Origin: Luteibacter anthropi | GTDB lineage: Bacteria; Pseudomonadota; Gammaproteobacteria; Xanthomonadales; Rhodanobacteraceae | DNA length: 64,000 bases | Assembly (NCBI RefSeq): GCF_011759365.1 | Contig: NZ_JAARLZ010000006.1 | Location: 186,001 to 250,000 of the forward strand | Direction: 5' to 3' | Shown here: positions 25,843-35,536 of the stretch, piece after piece | Position numbering within the stretch: the first letter of the stretch is position 1 | Layout: every line of letters starts with the position of its first letter | Position numbers and translations under genes: made by a program | The notes under the pieces: generated by a model | The model's input: only the letters and a program-made list of their open reading frames with translations | Database searches by the model: none | What the model was told of the DNA's origin: nothing

Positions 25843-26942
25843 AGGGAGTTTAGGAAGTCGCCTATGGCCCGGCTGTAGTTTTCGATGTCTACCAGGAAGG
25901 CGTCGTGGCCCTGGGGCGAGTCGAGCGCCACGAATTCGACCCCGGCGCCGGCGGCTTCCAGGCCCTTGGCGATGGTTTCCTGCTGTTCCAGGGGAAACAG
26001 GATGTCGGTGCTGACGCCGATCACCAGGGCCCGCTCCACCGCGATCCGGCCCAGGCCGCGCATGACGTCGCCTTCGCCGTATTCGGAGACGTCGAACCAG
26101 TCGCTGGCGCGCGACAGGTACAAATAGCTGTTCGGGTCGAACTGGCGGTTGAAGCGGCGGGCGTGGCCTTCGAGGTAGGACTCCACCTGGAATTCGAAGC
26201 CGAAGGGTTCGTTTTCCTCGCGTTGCTCGGGGTCCAGTCGGATGCGGGCGAAGCGTCCGTTCCATTCCATGGCCGAACGGTAGGTGATGACGCCGAGCTT
26301 GCGCGCGATGCTCATGCCGTGTTCCGGCCACTGCTCGCCGTCGTACTGGCCTTCGTTCCACTGCGGATCGAGGCGGATGGCCTCGCGTTGCAGCGAGCGG
26401 ATGGCGATGGCGAAGGGCTGCGCCTGTGGCGCGGTATCGACGCTGATGTGCGTACGGACCGAGCCCGGGTGCAGGATCATGTAGGCCAGCGCGCTCATGC
26501 CGCCCATGGAGCAACCGGTGAGGCATTCGAGCGTGTCGATGCCGAGCCCGGTCACCACTTCGTAGGCTGCATTGGCCACATCTTCCAGCGAGAGCTCGGG
26601 GAAGTCGAGGCGATAGGGCAGGCTGGTAGCGGGGTTCAGCGAAGCGGGGCAGGTGGAACCCTTGTCGCTGCCCAGCGAATTGACGCAGATGACGTAGTGA
26701 CGATCGGTGTCGAATGCGCGACCCGGGCCGATCATGTCCTCCCACCATCCCGGTGACGGGTCGATGTCGTTGGAGGCGGCGTGCGCGCTGGGCGACAGGC
26801 CGGTGAGGATGAGGATCGCGTTGTCCTTCGCTTCGGTCAGCGTGCCCCAGGTCTCGTAGGCCACCCGTGCGCCATGCAGTTCGCCACCGCGTTTCATGCG
26901 GAAGGGAGAGGACAGGTCATGGTATCGGCGTGCGTCGCCCAT
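25839..26942 (-). CDS. metX: MetX-type serine/homoserine O-succinyltransferase
   Basis: 367 residues from ATG 26942; the frame continues upstream only through a 33-bp repeat. Alpha/beta hydrolase fold: nucleophile elbow GCSMGG (S145), with acid and histidine expected near STDILFP and GHDAF. The GLSPSAHAA segment is the variant known from Xanthomonadaceae enzymes that succinylate serine rather than acetylate homoserine. The acyl donor and acceptor therefore remain to be tested. Activates the hydroxy amino acid for sulfhydrylation. The TAG stop is the terminal GTAG of a REP element. Confidence 0.92.
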   Translation of the reverse strand: MGDARRYHDLSSPFRMKRGGELHGARVAYETWGTLTEAKDNAILILTGLSPSAHAASNDIDPSPGWWEDMIGPGRAFDTDRHYVICVNSLGSDKGSTCPASLNPATSLPYRLDFPELSLEDVANAAYEVVTGLGIDTLECLTGCSMGGMSALAYMILHPGSVRTHISVDTAPQAQPFAIAIRSLQREAIRLDPQWNEGQYDGEQWPEHGMSIARKLGVITYRSAMEWNGRFARIRLDPEQREENEPFGFEFQVESYLEGHARRFNRQFDPNSYLYLSRASDWFDVSEYGEGDVMRGLGRIAVERALVIGVSTDILFPLEQQETIAKGLEAAGAGVEFVALDSPQGHDAFLVDIENYSRAIGDFLNSL

Positions 26943-26974
26943 GGAATCGCTCGTTCCTGGAAAGCACGAAGCGT

Positions 26975-27040
26975 AACGCGTCCACCCCACGACCGTCTTG
27001 CCCGTCGAACGCGTCCACCCCACGACCGCCTTGCCTGTTG
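26975..27040. repeat. 33-bp direct repeat, two copies
   Basis: AACGCGTCCACCCCACGACC at 26975 recurs 33 bp later with few changes. It lies in the metX leader and keeps an upstream frame open by 11 codons per copy. Confidence 0.85.
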
Positions 27041-27125
27041 TAGGAGCGCGCCTTGCGCGCGACCGTTCGCGGCGAGAACGGCCGGGGTTTTCGTATCAAA
27101 CGGTCGCGCGCAGGCGCGCTCCTAC
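27040..27125. repeat. GTAG-type REP pair (BIME-like)
   Basis: Two inverted copies with GTAG outermost on each side, about 36 bp apart. The right-hand GTAG supplies the stop of the flavin monooxygenase gene. Confidence 0.92.
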
Positions 27126-28249
27126 ATGGTGTGCTGGTTGAAGAATGCCACCAGGCTGTGGGGGGAGTTATCGCCGAACAAGGTGACCAGGCTTTCCTGT
27201 GCCTCGATGGCCGCAATTGCGCTGCGCTCGAAAAGCACCGCCTCATACGCCGCCAGCGCCGCATCGAGATTCCCTGGATGCTCAACGATCGCCCTGGCCA
27301 GTTCGGCGCCATCCAGCATCGCCAGATTCGCCCCTTCCCCCGATGGTGGCATCAGGTGCGCCGCATCGCCCAGCAAGGTCACGCCAGGCACGCGATCCCA
27401 GCGATGGCCTGCGGGTAGCGTCTGGATGGGGCGAAGCACGGCTGGTATGTCGCCATCGGTGATCAGTGCGCGCAATTCGGGCGCCCAGCCGATGAATTCG
27501 TCGGCGATGCGTGCGGCTGCCTCTGCCGGGCGCGAGAAGTCGATGCGTGAAAACCAGGCTTCCGGTTTCTGCAAGGCCACATACGTATGCAGAACGCCAT
27601 TCGGCTCGCGGTGCGCCATGATGCCCTTGCCGGGCGCCAGCGCGTACATGGCCCCGCTGCCGACGGCCCGGGCGCTTGCAGCGCGGCGGTTATCGCAGTC
27701 GTGCAGCCAGGTTTCCACGAACGACAGTCCCGCATAGGCCGGCGTGGCCGTGGACAGCAGCGGCCTGACCTTCGACCACGCCCCATCGGCGCCCACCACC
27801 AGATCGGCCGCGACGCTGTTGCCGTCCGCGAAGACCAGGGCATGGCGCCCATCGTGCTGCCGGAACACCTCGGTGAGCTTTCTTCCCCAGCGCACCGTGC
27901 CGGCAGGCAGTGCGTCGAGCAGGATGCGCCGCAAGTCACCGCGAGGCACTTCCGGGCGCTGCCCATGCCCATCGTCCGGCTGGTCGAGCAGCACGTTGCC
28001 ATGTCTGTCGAGGGTGCGTGCGGCTTCGCCGCCGATATGCACGATGGAGCGGAAGGCCTCGGCGAGCCCCGCCGCGACAAGCGCGGGCTGTCCGGTGTCG
28101 TGATGGATGTCGAGCATGCCGCCCTGGCTCCTGGAGGCAGGGGATGCCTCGGCCTCGTAAACGGTGGCGGCCATGCCGTGCATGCGAAGGACCTGGGCCA
28201 GCAGCAGGCCACCGAGGCCCGCACCGACGATGGCGATGGAAGGAGTCAT
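27122..28249 (-). CDS. FAD-dependent monooxygenase, TetX/PHBH-like
   Basis: 375 residues from ATG 28249. The Rossmann motif SIAIVGAGLGGLLLAQVL opens the protein; a GD motif (LLGDAAHLMPPSGEGANLAM) closes the FAD site, and VVGADGAWSKVR is the DG fingerprint. The family hydroxylates aromatic or polycyclic compounds, including tetracyclines, but the substrate cannot be read from sequence. Divergent from a TetR gene with two operators between, so it is probably induced by its substrate. The TAG stop comes from a REP element. Confidence 0.88.
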   Translation of the reverse strand: MTPSIAIVGAGLGGLLLAQVLRMHGMAATVYEAEASPASRSQGGMLDIHHDTGQPALVAAGLAEAFRSIVHIGGEAARTLDRHGNVLLDQPDDGHGQRPEVPRGDLRRILLDALPAGTVRWGRKLTEVFRQHDGRHALVFADGNSVAADLVVGADGAWSKVRPLLSTATPAYAGLSFVETWLHDCDNRRAASARAVGSGAMYALAPGKGIMAHREPNGVLHTYVALQKPEAWFSRIDFSRPAEAAARIADEFIGWAPELRALITDGDIPAVLRPIQTLPAGHRWDRVPGVTLLGDAAHLMPPSGEGANLAMLDGAELARAIVEHPGNLDAALAAYEAVLFERSAIAAIEAQESLVTLFGDNSPHSLVAFFNQHTM

Positions 28250-28263
28250 GGGAATGGATTCAA

Positions 28264-28300
28264 TGGAACGTCGTTCCATAAATATTGGAACGTCGTTCCA
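28264..28300. promoter_or_regulatory. twin operators for the TetR regulator
   Basis: Two copies of TGGAACGTCGTTCCA (28264-28278 and 28286-28300), each palindromic except the central base, with centres 22 bp apart between the divergent genes. This is about two helical turns, allowing two TetR dimers on one face. Confidence 0.9.
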
Positions 28301-28318
28301 TTGATGTCAAGATAGGCC

Positions 28319-28996
28319 ATGGCTAGAAAACCGAACCCCCAGCGTCGCGAGGACTCCCTCTCCCGTGAACGCATCATCGACGCCGCGATCGAGCTGCTGG
28401 ATGCCAGCGGCGAGGCCGGGCTGACCTTCCGGGCACTCGCCGAGCGGCTGGCAACGGGGCCGGGCGCGATCTACTGGCACGTTGCCGACAAGAGTGACCT
28501 GCTGACGGCGGCCTGCGATGCCCTCATGGCCCGTACGCTGGAAGGCATCGCCAGCGAGGCTGCACCCGATGCCACGATCCGTGCGGTGGCCCTGGGCGTC
28601 TTCGACGCCATCGCGGCGCATCCGTGGATCGGTTCGGCGCTGACGATGGCGCCCGGCCAGTCGCCGGGTGTGCGCATCCTCGAACGCCTGGGCCAGTCGG
28701 TATGTGCGCTGGGTGTGCCTGAGGCCGAGCAGTGGTCGACGGTCTCCGTCTTGCTCAGTTACATCCTCGGCGTCGGTAGCCAGCATGCGACCAATATGTA
28801 TCTGGCGCGCGCGCAGAGCATGAATCGTGCGAGCCTGCTGGCCGACGTTGCGAAAGCGTGGTCGGAACTGGATGCGGACGACTATCCGTTCACGCGCGGC
28901 ATCGCCACGCGCATGAGTGCGCACGACGACCGCGAGGATTTCCTTGCCGGCGTGAACCTCATCCTCGGAGGAATCGGCGGGGCATCATCCGGTTGA
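28319..28996 (+). CDS. TetR-family transcriptional regulator
   Basis: 225 residues. N-terminal HTH (SRERIIDAAIELLDASGEAGL, then FRALAERLATGPGAIYWHV) and a ligand-binding C-terminal helical domain. The operators in the shared promoter indicate that it represses itself and the monooxygenase. The ATG is only 18 bp from the second operator. Confidence 0.93.
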   Translation: MARKPNPQRREDSLSRERIIDAAIELLDASGEAGLTFRALAERLATGPGAIYWHVADKSDLLTAACDALMARTLEGIASEAAPDATIRAVALGVFDAIAAHPWIGSALTMAPGQSPGVRILERLGQSVCALGVPEAEQWSTVSVLLSYILGVGSQHATNMYLARAQSMNRASLLADVAKAWSELDADDYPFTRGIATRMSAHDDREDFLAGVNLILGGIGGASSG

Positions 28997-29010
28997 TGTC
29001 ACGCAGGTGA

Positions 29011-29679
29011 TCAGTGTGGCGCGGAAGCTGCGCGCTCGTCCGCCAGCTCGATCTGTTTTGCGACGGCACGTGCCACGTTCGAGTCAGGGTCCAGCAGCGG
29101 TTGTAGTTTTTTCCATGTGGCGGACGCCTCCGCGAAGCGCTCTTGCTGGAAGTCGCTGATGCCGAGCAGCCACAGGGCGCGCTGGTTCTGTGGATCGAGG
29201 GCCAGCGCGGATTCGAGCAGTTCGCGCGAGCGGCCGTCGAGGCGATGATCGTCGCGCACCAGTGAATCGGCTTCGGCCCAGCCGATCATGGCGGTGGCGT
29301 TCTTCGCATCGGCCTTGAGTGCGCCGTCAAAGGCATCGCGCGCATCCGCGGGCCGCTTCAGCATCGCATAGGCCTGGCCGAGCATCACCCAGGCGGTGAC
29401 GTCGTCGGGGTGTGCCTTCACCTGGTCGCGCAGGCCGGCGATGGCCTGGTCCACGGTCAGTTCCTTCGCCGGTTCGACACCGGCGAGCGTCTGCGGATTG
29501 CCGACCAGTGCATAGATGCCCACGCTGGCAGCCGGTAGTGCGATGGCGACGACGACCGCGATGACGAACGGCCCGCGCGGACGTCCTTGCCTGCGTCCAT
29601 GACGCACGAGCGGAACCAGCAGCAGGGCGAGGGCGGCGGCGAGCATCGCCGCGGCGATCAGGTAGAACGCAAGGGTCAC
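29011..29679 (-). CDS. ccmI: cytochrome c maturation protein CcmI (TPR)
   Basis: 222 residues. One N-terminal membrane helix (LAFYLIAAAMLAAALALLLV) and a second at 38-60, then TPR repeats from about 85 (AWVMLGQAYAMLKRPADARD). It holds apocytochrome c for heme attachment together with CcmF/CcmH. Overlaps ccmH by 4 bp as last gene of the ccm operon. Convergent with tetR. Confidence 0.9.
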   Translation of the reverse strand: MTLAFYLIAAAMLAAALALLLVPLVRHGRRQGRPRGPFVIAVVVAIALPAASVGIYALVGNPQTLAGVEPAKELTVDQAIAGLRDQVKAHPDDVTAWVMLGQAYAMLKRPADARDAFDGALKADAKNATAMIGWAEADSLVRDDHRLDGRSRELLESALALDPQNQRALWLLGISDFQQERFAEASATWKKLQPLLDPDSNVARAVAKQIELADERAASAPH

Positions 29680-30230
29680 CAGTCGTCCCCGTTGTCAGAT
29701 GGTGCGATGACGGCGCTGGTCTGCTGACGGGCGCGACGACGCACTTGCACGAAGACCACGCCGCCACCGATGGCAAGCAGTACCAGCGGGCCGAACCAGA
29801 GCAGCCATGTGGATGGGCGCACGGGTGGCTTGTAGAGCACGAAGTCGGAGTAGCGGTCGACGAGGTAGGCCTTGATCTCGTTGTCGCTCTTGCCGGCCTG
29901 CATCATTTCGAAGATCTGCCGGCGCAGGTCGTGTGCGATGGGCGCGTTGGAGTCGGCCAGGGTTTCGTTCTGGCACATGGGGCAGCGCAGTTCGGTGCTG
30001 AGTTTCTGGAAGCGCAGCTCTTCGGCGTGGTCGCGGAAGGGGAGCGGCTGGATGGCCTGGGCCAGGGACAGGGCGGGCCACAGGGCGAGCAGAAAGACCA
30101 GCGCGAGTAACGGTCGCGCGCAAGGCGCGCTCCTGCCCAAGCCGCCATGTCGCAAGGGTCGCGCGCAAATGCGACGAGTCCCCTGTAGGAGCGCGCCTCG
30201 CGCGCGACCGGATATCCCGGCACGCCTCAC
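29676..30230 (-). CDS. ccmH: cytochrome c maturation protein CcmH, REP sequence in its 5' end
   Basis: 184 residues from GTG 30230 overlapping the ccmG stop (GTGA). Core with the RCPMCQN thiol motif (C83, C86), then AHDLRRQIFEMMQ and a C-terminal membrane helix at about 140-165. It reduces the apocytochrome CXXCH site. The first 40 residues are translated REP sequence ([11 protein letters not shown]), placing the signal peptide (LLALVFLLALWPALSLAQ) unusually far in. TTG 30140 would give a normal [16 protein letters not shown] start. Confidence 0.9.
   Translation of the reverse strand: MRRAGISGRARGALLQGTRRICARPLRHGGLGRSAPCARPLLALVFLLALWPALSLAQAIQPLPFRDHAEELRFQKLSTELRCPMCQNETLADSNAPIAHDLRRQIFEMMQAGKSDNEIKAYLVDRYSDFVLYKPPVRPSTWLLWFGPLVLLAIGGGVVFVQVRRRARQQTSAVIAPSDNGDDW
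30112..30209. repeat. three REP copies inside the ccmH 5' region
   Basis: A copy at 30112-30134 (ending CCTG rather than CTAC), a degenerate copy at 30156-30177 and an intact copy with GTAG at 30185-30209. All lie inside the ccmH frame. Confidence 0.85.
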
Positions 30231-30769
30231 GACCGCTCCCTCGCCAGCGCCGCCAGTGCAGGCCGGATCTCCCCCTCGATCACCTCAGGCGTGATCGGCC
30301 CCACGTGCTTGTACCGGATCACGCCGCGCCCATCGATGAGAAAGGTTTCCGGTGCGCCATACACGCCAAAATCGATGCCGGCACGACCATCGCGATCAGC
30401 GACGATCGTGTCGAACGGATTGCCATGCTGGGCAAGCCACGCGGTGGCTTCCGCCGGATCGTCCTTGTAATTGAATCCGATCAACGGCAATCCAAGCTGC
30501 CGCATGCTACCCAGCAGCTGCGGATGTTCATGCACGCACTCGATGCACCAGCTGGCAAAGACATTCACGAAATACGGCTTGCCCAGCAGCGATGCCTTGT
30601 CCACGCTACGCCCGGGCTCACCGAGCACGGGCAGCACGAATGCAGGTGCCGGCTTGTCGATCAGCGGCGAGACGATCTCGCGCTGGTCGTGCTGCGTGTT
30701 CCACCAGATACCGAAGCCGAAAAGAGCCACCAGCACGAGAAAGCCGATCAGGGGCAGCAGGCGACTCAT
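30227..30769 (-). CDS. ccmG: thiol:disulfide interchange protein CcmG/DsbE
   Basis: 180 residues. Membrane anchor 5-24, thioredoxin fold with active-site WCIEC (C75, C78) and the cis-proline region YGAPETFLID. It passes electrons from DsbD to CcmH and apocytochrome c in the periplasm. Overlaps ccmF by 4 bp. Confidence 0.95.
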   Translation of the reverse strand: MSRLLPLIGFLVLVALFGFGIWWNTQHDQREIVSPLIDKPAPAFVLPVLGEPGRSVDKASLLGKPYFVNVFASWCIECVHEHPQLLGSMRQLGLPLIGFNYKDDPAEATAWLAQHGNPFDTIVADRDGRAGIDFGVYGAPETFLIDGRGVIRYKHVGPITPEVIEGEIRPALAALARERS

Positions 30770-32724
30770 GCCACGCTCTCCACCACAGGCGCCGCTGCAG
30801 GTGCCTTCTTCGCACGGAAACGGCGCTCCGCCGCCGCCAGAAAGCCGCCGGCCATCATGAACAGGCCGCCCAGCCAGATCCAGCGTACGAAGGGCTTGTG
30901 ATAAAGCCGCACGGCCCAGGCCGCTTCGGGATGGGCCGCATCCATCGGTTCGCCCAGCGCGACGTAGATATCGCGCAGCAGGCCCGGATCAATGGACGAT
31001 TCACTCTGCACCTGGCCGCGCGAATAGGTGCGTTTCTGCGGATGCAGGGTGGCGATGGTGTTGCCGTCGCGCATCACGGTGACCACGCCTTCATCGGCCT
31101 GCCAGTTCGGGCCTTCGGTTTCGCGTACGCCTTCGAAGCGGAACTGGAAGCGGCCCACGGTTTCGGTCTGTCCCGGTGCGAGGCGCACGTCGCGCTCGGT
31201 GCTGAGCGACTCGGACAACATCACGCCGATCAGGAAGATCGCCACGCCCGCATGAGCCACGAGCATACCGGCCATTTCCGCCGGGTAGCGGCGGCCCGCC
31301 GGCATCTCGCGCCAGCGCTTGATCACGTACGACAGCGTGCCCGCACCCACCCATACCGCACCGGCTACACCGGCAACGGCACGCAGCTTGCCGTCGGCAA
31401 ACCACGCGGCCGCAAGGGCACAGATCACGGCGGCGATGCCGGCACGCAAGGCCATGGTCGTCAACTGGCGACCTTCGGCATGGCCCCAGCGCAGGTAGGG
31501 GCCGAACGGCAGCAGCAACACGGCAGGCGCCATGAGCAGCACGAAGAGAAAACCGAAGTAGGGCGGCCCTACCGAGACGCGGCCAAGGTTGAATGCATCG
31601 CCGATCAGCGGAAACAGCGTGCCCAGCAGCACCATTGCCGCTGCCGTGGTGAACAGCAGGTTGGCGACCATGATGCCGGTCTCGCGCGAAAGTGCGGAGA
31701 ATGGCTTGCCATTGGCCACCTTCGGCGCGCGGATCGCATACAGCAACAGCGAACCGCCGATGACCACGATGAGGAAGCCAAGGATGTAGAGGCCGCGGCG
31801 CGGATCGGATGCGAAAGCATGCACCGAGGTGAGCACACCCGAACGCACGAGAAAGGTGCCCAGCAGCGACAGCGAGAAGGCGAACAGCGACAGCAGCACC
31901 GTCCACGCCGGCAGCGAACCGCGTTTCTCCGTGACAGCCTGGGCATGGATCAGGGCCACGCCCACCAGCCACGGCATGAACGAGGCGTTTTCCACCGGAT
32001 CCCAGAACCACCAGCCGCCCCAGCCCAGCTCCGCATACGCCCACCAGCTACCGGCGACGATGCCCATGGTGAGGAAGGCCCAGGCGACATTCGTCCACGG
32101 ACGTGCCCAGCGCACCCAGGCCTGCTCCATCTCGCCACCCAGCAGCGCGGCGATGGAGAAGGCGAAGGCCACCGAGAAACCCACGTAGCCCATGTAGAGC
32201 ACGGGCGGGTGGAAGGTCATGCCCGGGTCCTGCAACACGGGGTTGAGGTCGCCGCCGTCGGCCGGCATCGGCAGCTCGCGCAGGAAGGGGTTGGAGGTGA
32301 ACAGGATGAAGGCGAGAAAGCCCACGCCGATCAGGCCCAGCACGCCGAGCACGCGGGAAACGAAGGCATCGGGCAGGTGCCGGCTGAAGGCGGCCAGTGC
32401 CAGCGACCAGATGTTGAGGATGAACACCCACAGCAGCATCGAGCCTTCGTGCGCACCCCAGACGGCGGTGATCCGGTAGTACCAGGGCAGCGCGAGGTTG
32501 GAGTTGTCGGCGACGTAGGCCACCGAGAAATCGAACGCCAGGAAGGCGTGGATGAGGATCGCCATCGCGGCGAAAACGAACACGGCCTGTCCTGCGGCGG
32601 CGGGGCGTGCCACGGCCATCAGCGCGCCATTGCCACGCCAGGCGCCGATGATGGGCAGGATGCCCTGCGCGAGCGCCAGCAGCAGCGCCAGGACCAGCGC
32701 GAACTGGCCGAGTTCGGGGATCAT
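30766..32724 (-). CDS. ccmF: cytochrome c heme lyase subunit CcmF
   Basis: 652 residues, about 14 membrane helices. Contains the WWD heme-handling motif ([18 protein letters not shown]) near residue 230 and conserved [11 protein letters not shown]. It ligates heme from CcmE to apocytochrome c. Start overlaps ccmE stop. Full length for the family. Confidence 0.97.
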   Translation of the reverse strand: MIPELGQFALVLALLLALAQGILPIIGAWRGNGALMAVARPAAAGQAVFVFAAMAILIHAFLAFDFSVAYVADNSNLALPWYYRITAVWGAHEGSMLLWVFILNIWSLALAAFSRHLPDAFVSRVLGVLGLIGVGFLAFILFTSNPFLRELPMPADGGDLNPVLQDPGMTFHPPVLYMGYVGFSVAFAFSIAALLGGEMEQAWVRWARPWTNVAWAFLTMGIVAGSWWAYAELGWGGWWFWDPVENASFMPWLVGVALIHAQAVTEKRGSLPAWTVLLSLFAFSLSLLGTFLVRSGVLTSVHAFASDPRRGLYILGFLIVVIGGSLLLYAIRAPKVANGKPFSALSRETGIMVANLLFTTAAAMVLLGTLFPLIGDAFNLGRVSVGPPYFGFLFVLLMAPAVLLLPFGPYLRWGHAEGRQLTTMALRAGIAAVICALAAAWFADGKLRAVAGVAGAVWVGAGTLSYVIKRWREMPAGRRYPAEMAGMLVAHAGVAIFLIGVMLSESLSTERDVRLAPGQTETVGRFQFRFEGVRETEGPNWQADEGVVTVMRDGNTIATLHPQKRTYSRGQVQSESSIDPGLLRDIYVALGEPMDAAHPEAAWAVRLYHKPFVRWIWLGGLFMMAGGFLAAAERRFRAKKAPAAAPVVESVA

Positions 32725-33188
32725 TTCTTCGCGTCCTTGTCGGCCGGCGCATCGATGTGACGCTTGTCGTGCGCCTTGGCCATGGCGTCCTTCAGTTCCT
32801 TGGGCATGTAGTTCTCGTCGTGCTTGGCGAGTACTTCGCTGGCGATGAAGCGGCCGTCGGCCATGCGGCCGGTGGCGATCACGGACTGGTTGTCGCGGAA
32901 CAGGTCGGGAAGGATGCCGGTGTATTCCACGGGCATGGCGCCGGCATCGTCCACGACGATGAAGCTCACCTTGAGGGTGTCGCCGGCCCTCTGGATGGAG
33001 CCGGCCTTCACCATGCCGCCGAGGCGGAAGGTGGGGTACTGCGTGGCCTGGCCTTCCTGTACCTGGCTCGGGGTAAACAGGTAGTTCATGTTCCGCTGCA
33101 ATGCGAACACGGTGAGGCTCACCGCCACGGTGGTGGCGGCGACGATGGAGATGACGATGGACAGACGGCGCTTACGGGTGGGATTCAT
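32721..33188 (-). CDS. ccmE: heme chaperone CcmE
   Basis: 155 residues. N-terminal membrane anchor 9-30, beta-barrel, and the heme-binding [10 protein letters not shown] motif with H123 and Y127 (HxxxY). His binds heme covalently during delivery. Overlaps ccmD by 17 bp. Confidence 0.97.
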   Translation of the reverse strand: MNPTRKRRLSIVISIVAATTVAVSLTVFALQRNMNYLFTPSQVQEGQATQYPTFRLGGMVKAGSIQRAGDTLKVSFIVVDDAGAMPVEYTGILPDLFRDNQSVIATGRMADGRFIASEVLAKHDENYMPKELKDAMAKAHDKRHIDAPADKDAKK

Positions 33189-33372
33189 TGCTTGAAGGGG
33201 TTCCGGGCCGGCGGCGGTTTTCCTGGCGCACGAGCCGCGCGCGGAGATCGCGCAGGTTGCGGCGGCGCCGGGCGACGGGCGCCAGCGAATCGATCAGGAG
33301 GACGATGAAGAAGACCGCGAAGGCGGTCCATACGTAGAAGCCGTAGGCCCCCATGGCCAGCGAACCGCTCAT
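33172..33372 (-). CDS. ccmD: heme exporter protein CcmD
   Basis: 66 residues, one membrane helix ([19 protein letters not shown]) followed by a basic cytoplasmic tail ([14 protein letters not shown]). It stabilises CcmE with CcmABC. Start chosen at ATG 33372, overlapping the ccmC stop by 4 bp. Confidence 0.9.
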   Translation of the reverse strand: MSGSLAMGAYGFYVWTAFAVFFIVLLIDSLAPVARRRRNLRDLRARLVRQENRRRPGTPSSNESHP

Positions 33373-34130
33373 GCGCGCTCCTGTGTACCGAGGGCGAGGT
33401 CGCGCACCCAGCCCTTGCCGCTCTCGGCGGCAAGCAGGTCGGCGCGGACGCGGGCGAAGAGGCTGGCCACGTAGTAGCACTTCGTGGCGAGCATCATGGT
33501 GAGCAACGGCCAGACCATGCTCGCATCCATGTGCGACGGACCGAGCAGGCGGATGGTGGCGCCCTGGTGGAGGGTGTTCCACCAGTTCACCGAGAAATGC
33601 ACGATGGGCACGTTGACCGCGCCGATCAATACCAGGAACGACGCTGCACGGGCGCCCTGGCGGCGGTCTTCGAAGGCGTGGTAAAGGCCGACGATGCCGA
33701 GGTAGATAAACAGCAGCACCAGCTCGGAGGTGAGCCGGGCATCCCAGGTCCACCAGGTGCCCCACATGGGCTTGCCCCAGAGCGATCCGGTGACCAGGGT
33801 GATGAGGGTGAAGGCGGCGCCGATGGGGGCTGACTCCATGGCCACCGTTTCAGCGAGCTTTACCCGCCAGACAAGACCGACGAAGGCGGCCACGGCCATG
33901 GCGCCGTAGATGAACAGACTCATCCAGGCACTGGGCACGTGGATGAAGATGATCCGATAGGCATCGCCCTGCTGGTAGTCGGCAGGCGCAACGAACAGCC
34001 CGCCGTAAAGCGCCACGGCGCCCAGGATAAGTGCAAGGCCGAGGGCCCACGGGCGCACGGCACCCGCGAAGCGGTAGAACACCGGGGGCGAACCGAGCCG
34101 GTGCAGCCATAGCGGAACCCAGTTAGCCAT
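33369..34130 (-). CDS. ccmC: heme exporter protein CcmC
   Basis: 253 residues, six membrane helices. WWD motif MWGTWWTWDARLTSELVLL around residue 125, plus conserved histidines in FIHVPSAWMS and VHFSVNWWNTLHQ. It loads heme onto CcmE. Confidence 0.97.
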   Translation of the reverse strand: MANWVPLWLHRLGSPPVFYRFAGAVRPWALGLALILGAVALYGGLFVAPADYQQGDAYRIIFIHVPSAWMSLFIYGAMAVAAFVGLVWRVKLAETVAMESAPIGAAFTLITLVTGSLWGKPMWGTWWTWDARLTSELVLLFIYLGIVGLYHAFEDRRQGARAASFLVLIGAVNVPIVHFSVNWWNTLHQGATIRLLGPSHMDASMVWPLLTMMLATKCYYVASLFARVRADLLAAESGKGWVRDLALGTQERA

Positions 34131-34191
34131 TGGCCCTCGTCATTGTTCGTACCTTCACGGTAAGTGCCTCCCGGGCCCGTGTGGGTTTAAA

Positions 34192-34878
34192 TCATGTGTC
34201 CATCGCGATGCGCAATGCCGCAGCACACGCGAGCGGACCGAGGACCACAGCCATTGCCAGTCCGGCACCGAGCCACGCCATCGGCGCGACCCAGGGCAGG
34301 CCTTGTTGTGCGGCGGATACCGCCCCCGCGGCGAATATCACCACCGGCACGCACAAAGGCAACAGCATGAGCGCCAGAAGCATACCAGAGCGCCGCGCAC
34401 CGCCTGCCAGCGCCACCAGCACGGCACCGAGCAGGCTGAGCAGAGGTGTGCACAGCAGTAGCGCCAGTACCAGCACGGGCAGCGCGCTTGCCGGAAAGTG
34501 CAGCATCGACGCGAGCATGGGTGCGACGACGATCAACGGCAGACAGGCGGTGAGCCAGTGCGCGAGGATCTTCATGCCCACCAGCAGGGCCAGCGGCTGG
34601 GGGGCGAGCATCAGCTGTTCCATCGAGCCGTCCTCGATGTCGCCACGGAAGAGTCCGTCGAGCGAGAGCAGGATCGACAGCAGCACGGTGACGAACACCA
34701 CACCCGATGCGATACGTGCGAGCAGGGCCGGTTCGGGGCCGATGGCGAAGGGAAACAGGGTGCCGACGATCAGGGCGTAGAGCACCGGCATGGCGATGTC
34801 GCCCCGGCGACGCCAGGCGAGCATCAGGTCGCGGCGCAACAGGGCGGCGCAGGCGGAGGACGTGCTGCCTGGGCTCAC
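34192..34878 (-). CDS. ccmB: heme exporter protein CcmB
   Basis: 228 residues with six membrane helices; [19 protein letters not shown] is the conserved cytoplasmic loop. Permease partner of CcmA. Start overlaps the ccmA stop by 4 bp; a 61-bp gap separates it from ccmC. Confidence 0.95.
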   Translation of the reverse strand: MSPGSTSSACAALLRRDLMLAWRRRGDIAMPVLYALIVGTLFPFAIGPEPALLARIASGVVFVTVLLSILLSLDGLFRGDIEDGSMEQLMLAPQPLALLVGMKILAHWLTACLPLIVVAPMLASMLHFPASALPVLVLALLLCTPLLSLLGAVLVALAGGARRSGMLLALMLLPLCVPVVIFAAGAVSAAQQGLPWVAPMAWLGAGLAMAVVLGPLACAAALRIAMDT

Positions 34879-35483
34879 GCGTGCAACCGGATGCGACGCA
34901 GGGCGTCGCCCGCGAAAGTCACGGCGCCGTGGCTGGTCACCAGGGCCGCGCCGCCCCGCGAGGCATGCAGCGCGAGCAGGCGGTTGACCAGGGCGATGCC
35001 TTCGCGGTCGAGGTTGGCGTAGGGCTCGTCGAGTAGCCAGACGCGGGCGGGCAGGAGCAGCAGGCGCGCGAGCGCGGCGCGTTTCTTCTGGCCGGCGGAA
35101 AGACGGCGCACCGGTTCGTCCTCGTAGCCGGCGAGACCCACCTCGGCCAGTGCGGAGGTGGGCGTCGTATCGCTGCGACGACCGTAGAGGGCCATGGCGA
35201 GGTCGAGGTTTTCGCGGGCGGAGAGATCGGCCTTGAGACCAAGGTGGTGGCCCAGGAAAACCAGGCTGCCAGCATCCCCCGCCACGTGCAGCTCACCTTC
35301 GCTGGCATGCAGCAGGCCGGTAAGCACGCGCATCAAGGTGGTCTTGCCGCTGCCGTTGTCACCTTCGACAAGGGCGATCTCGCCCGCATGCAGCGCGAAG
35401 TCGAGCGGCCCGAACACGGGCTCGTCCTGGCGGAGAAAGCCAAGGGCGCGGGCTTCGAGCAGGGGAGCATCGACAAGAGTCAT
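34875..35483 (-). CDS. ccmA: heme exporter ATP-binding protein CcmA
   Basis: 202 residues from ATG 35483. Walker [16 protein letters not shown], signature [16 protein letters not shown], Walker [13 protein letters not shown]. First gene of the nine-gene ccm operon. A longer frame upstream is only translated REP sequence. Confidence 0.96.
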   Translation of the reverse strand: MTLVDAPLLEARALGFLRQDEPVFGPLDFALHAGEIALVEGDNGSGKTTLMRVLTGLLHASEGELHVAGDAGSLVFLGHHLGLKADLSARENLDLAMALYGRRSDTTPTSALAEVGLAGYEDEPVRRLSAGQKKRAALARLLLLPARVWLLDEPYANLDREGIALVNRLLALHASRGGAALVTSHGAVTFAGDALRRIRLHA

Positions 35484-35536
35484 CCGCCGATTGTTGCGGC
35501 ACCCGCGCGGTAATGTCCATGCCACGGTCTCCCCTT

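Noticed and set aside
30592-32760. 722-residue plus-strand frame opposite ccmF
   Set aside because: High-GC antisense shadow of ccmF with no ribosome-binding site and low-complexity Arg/His content.
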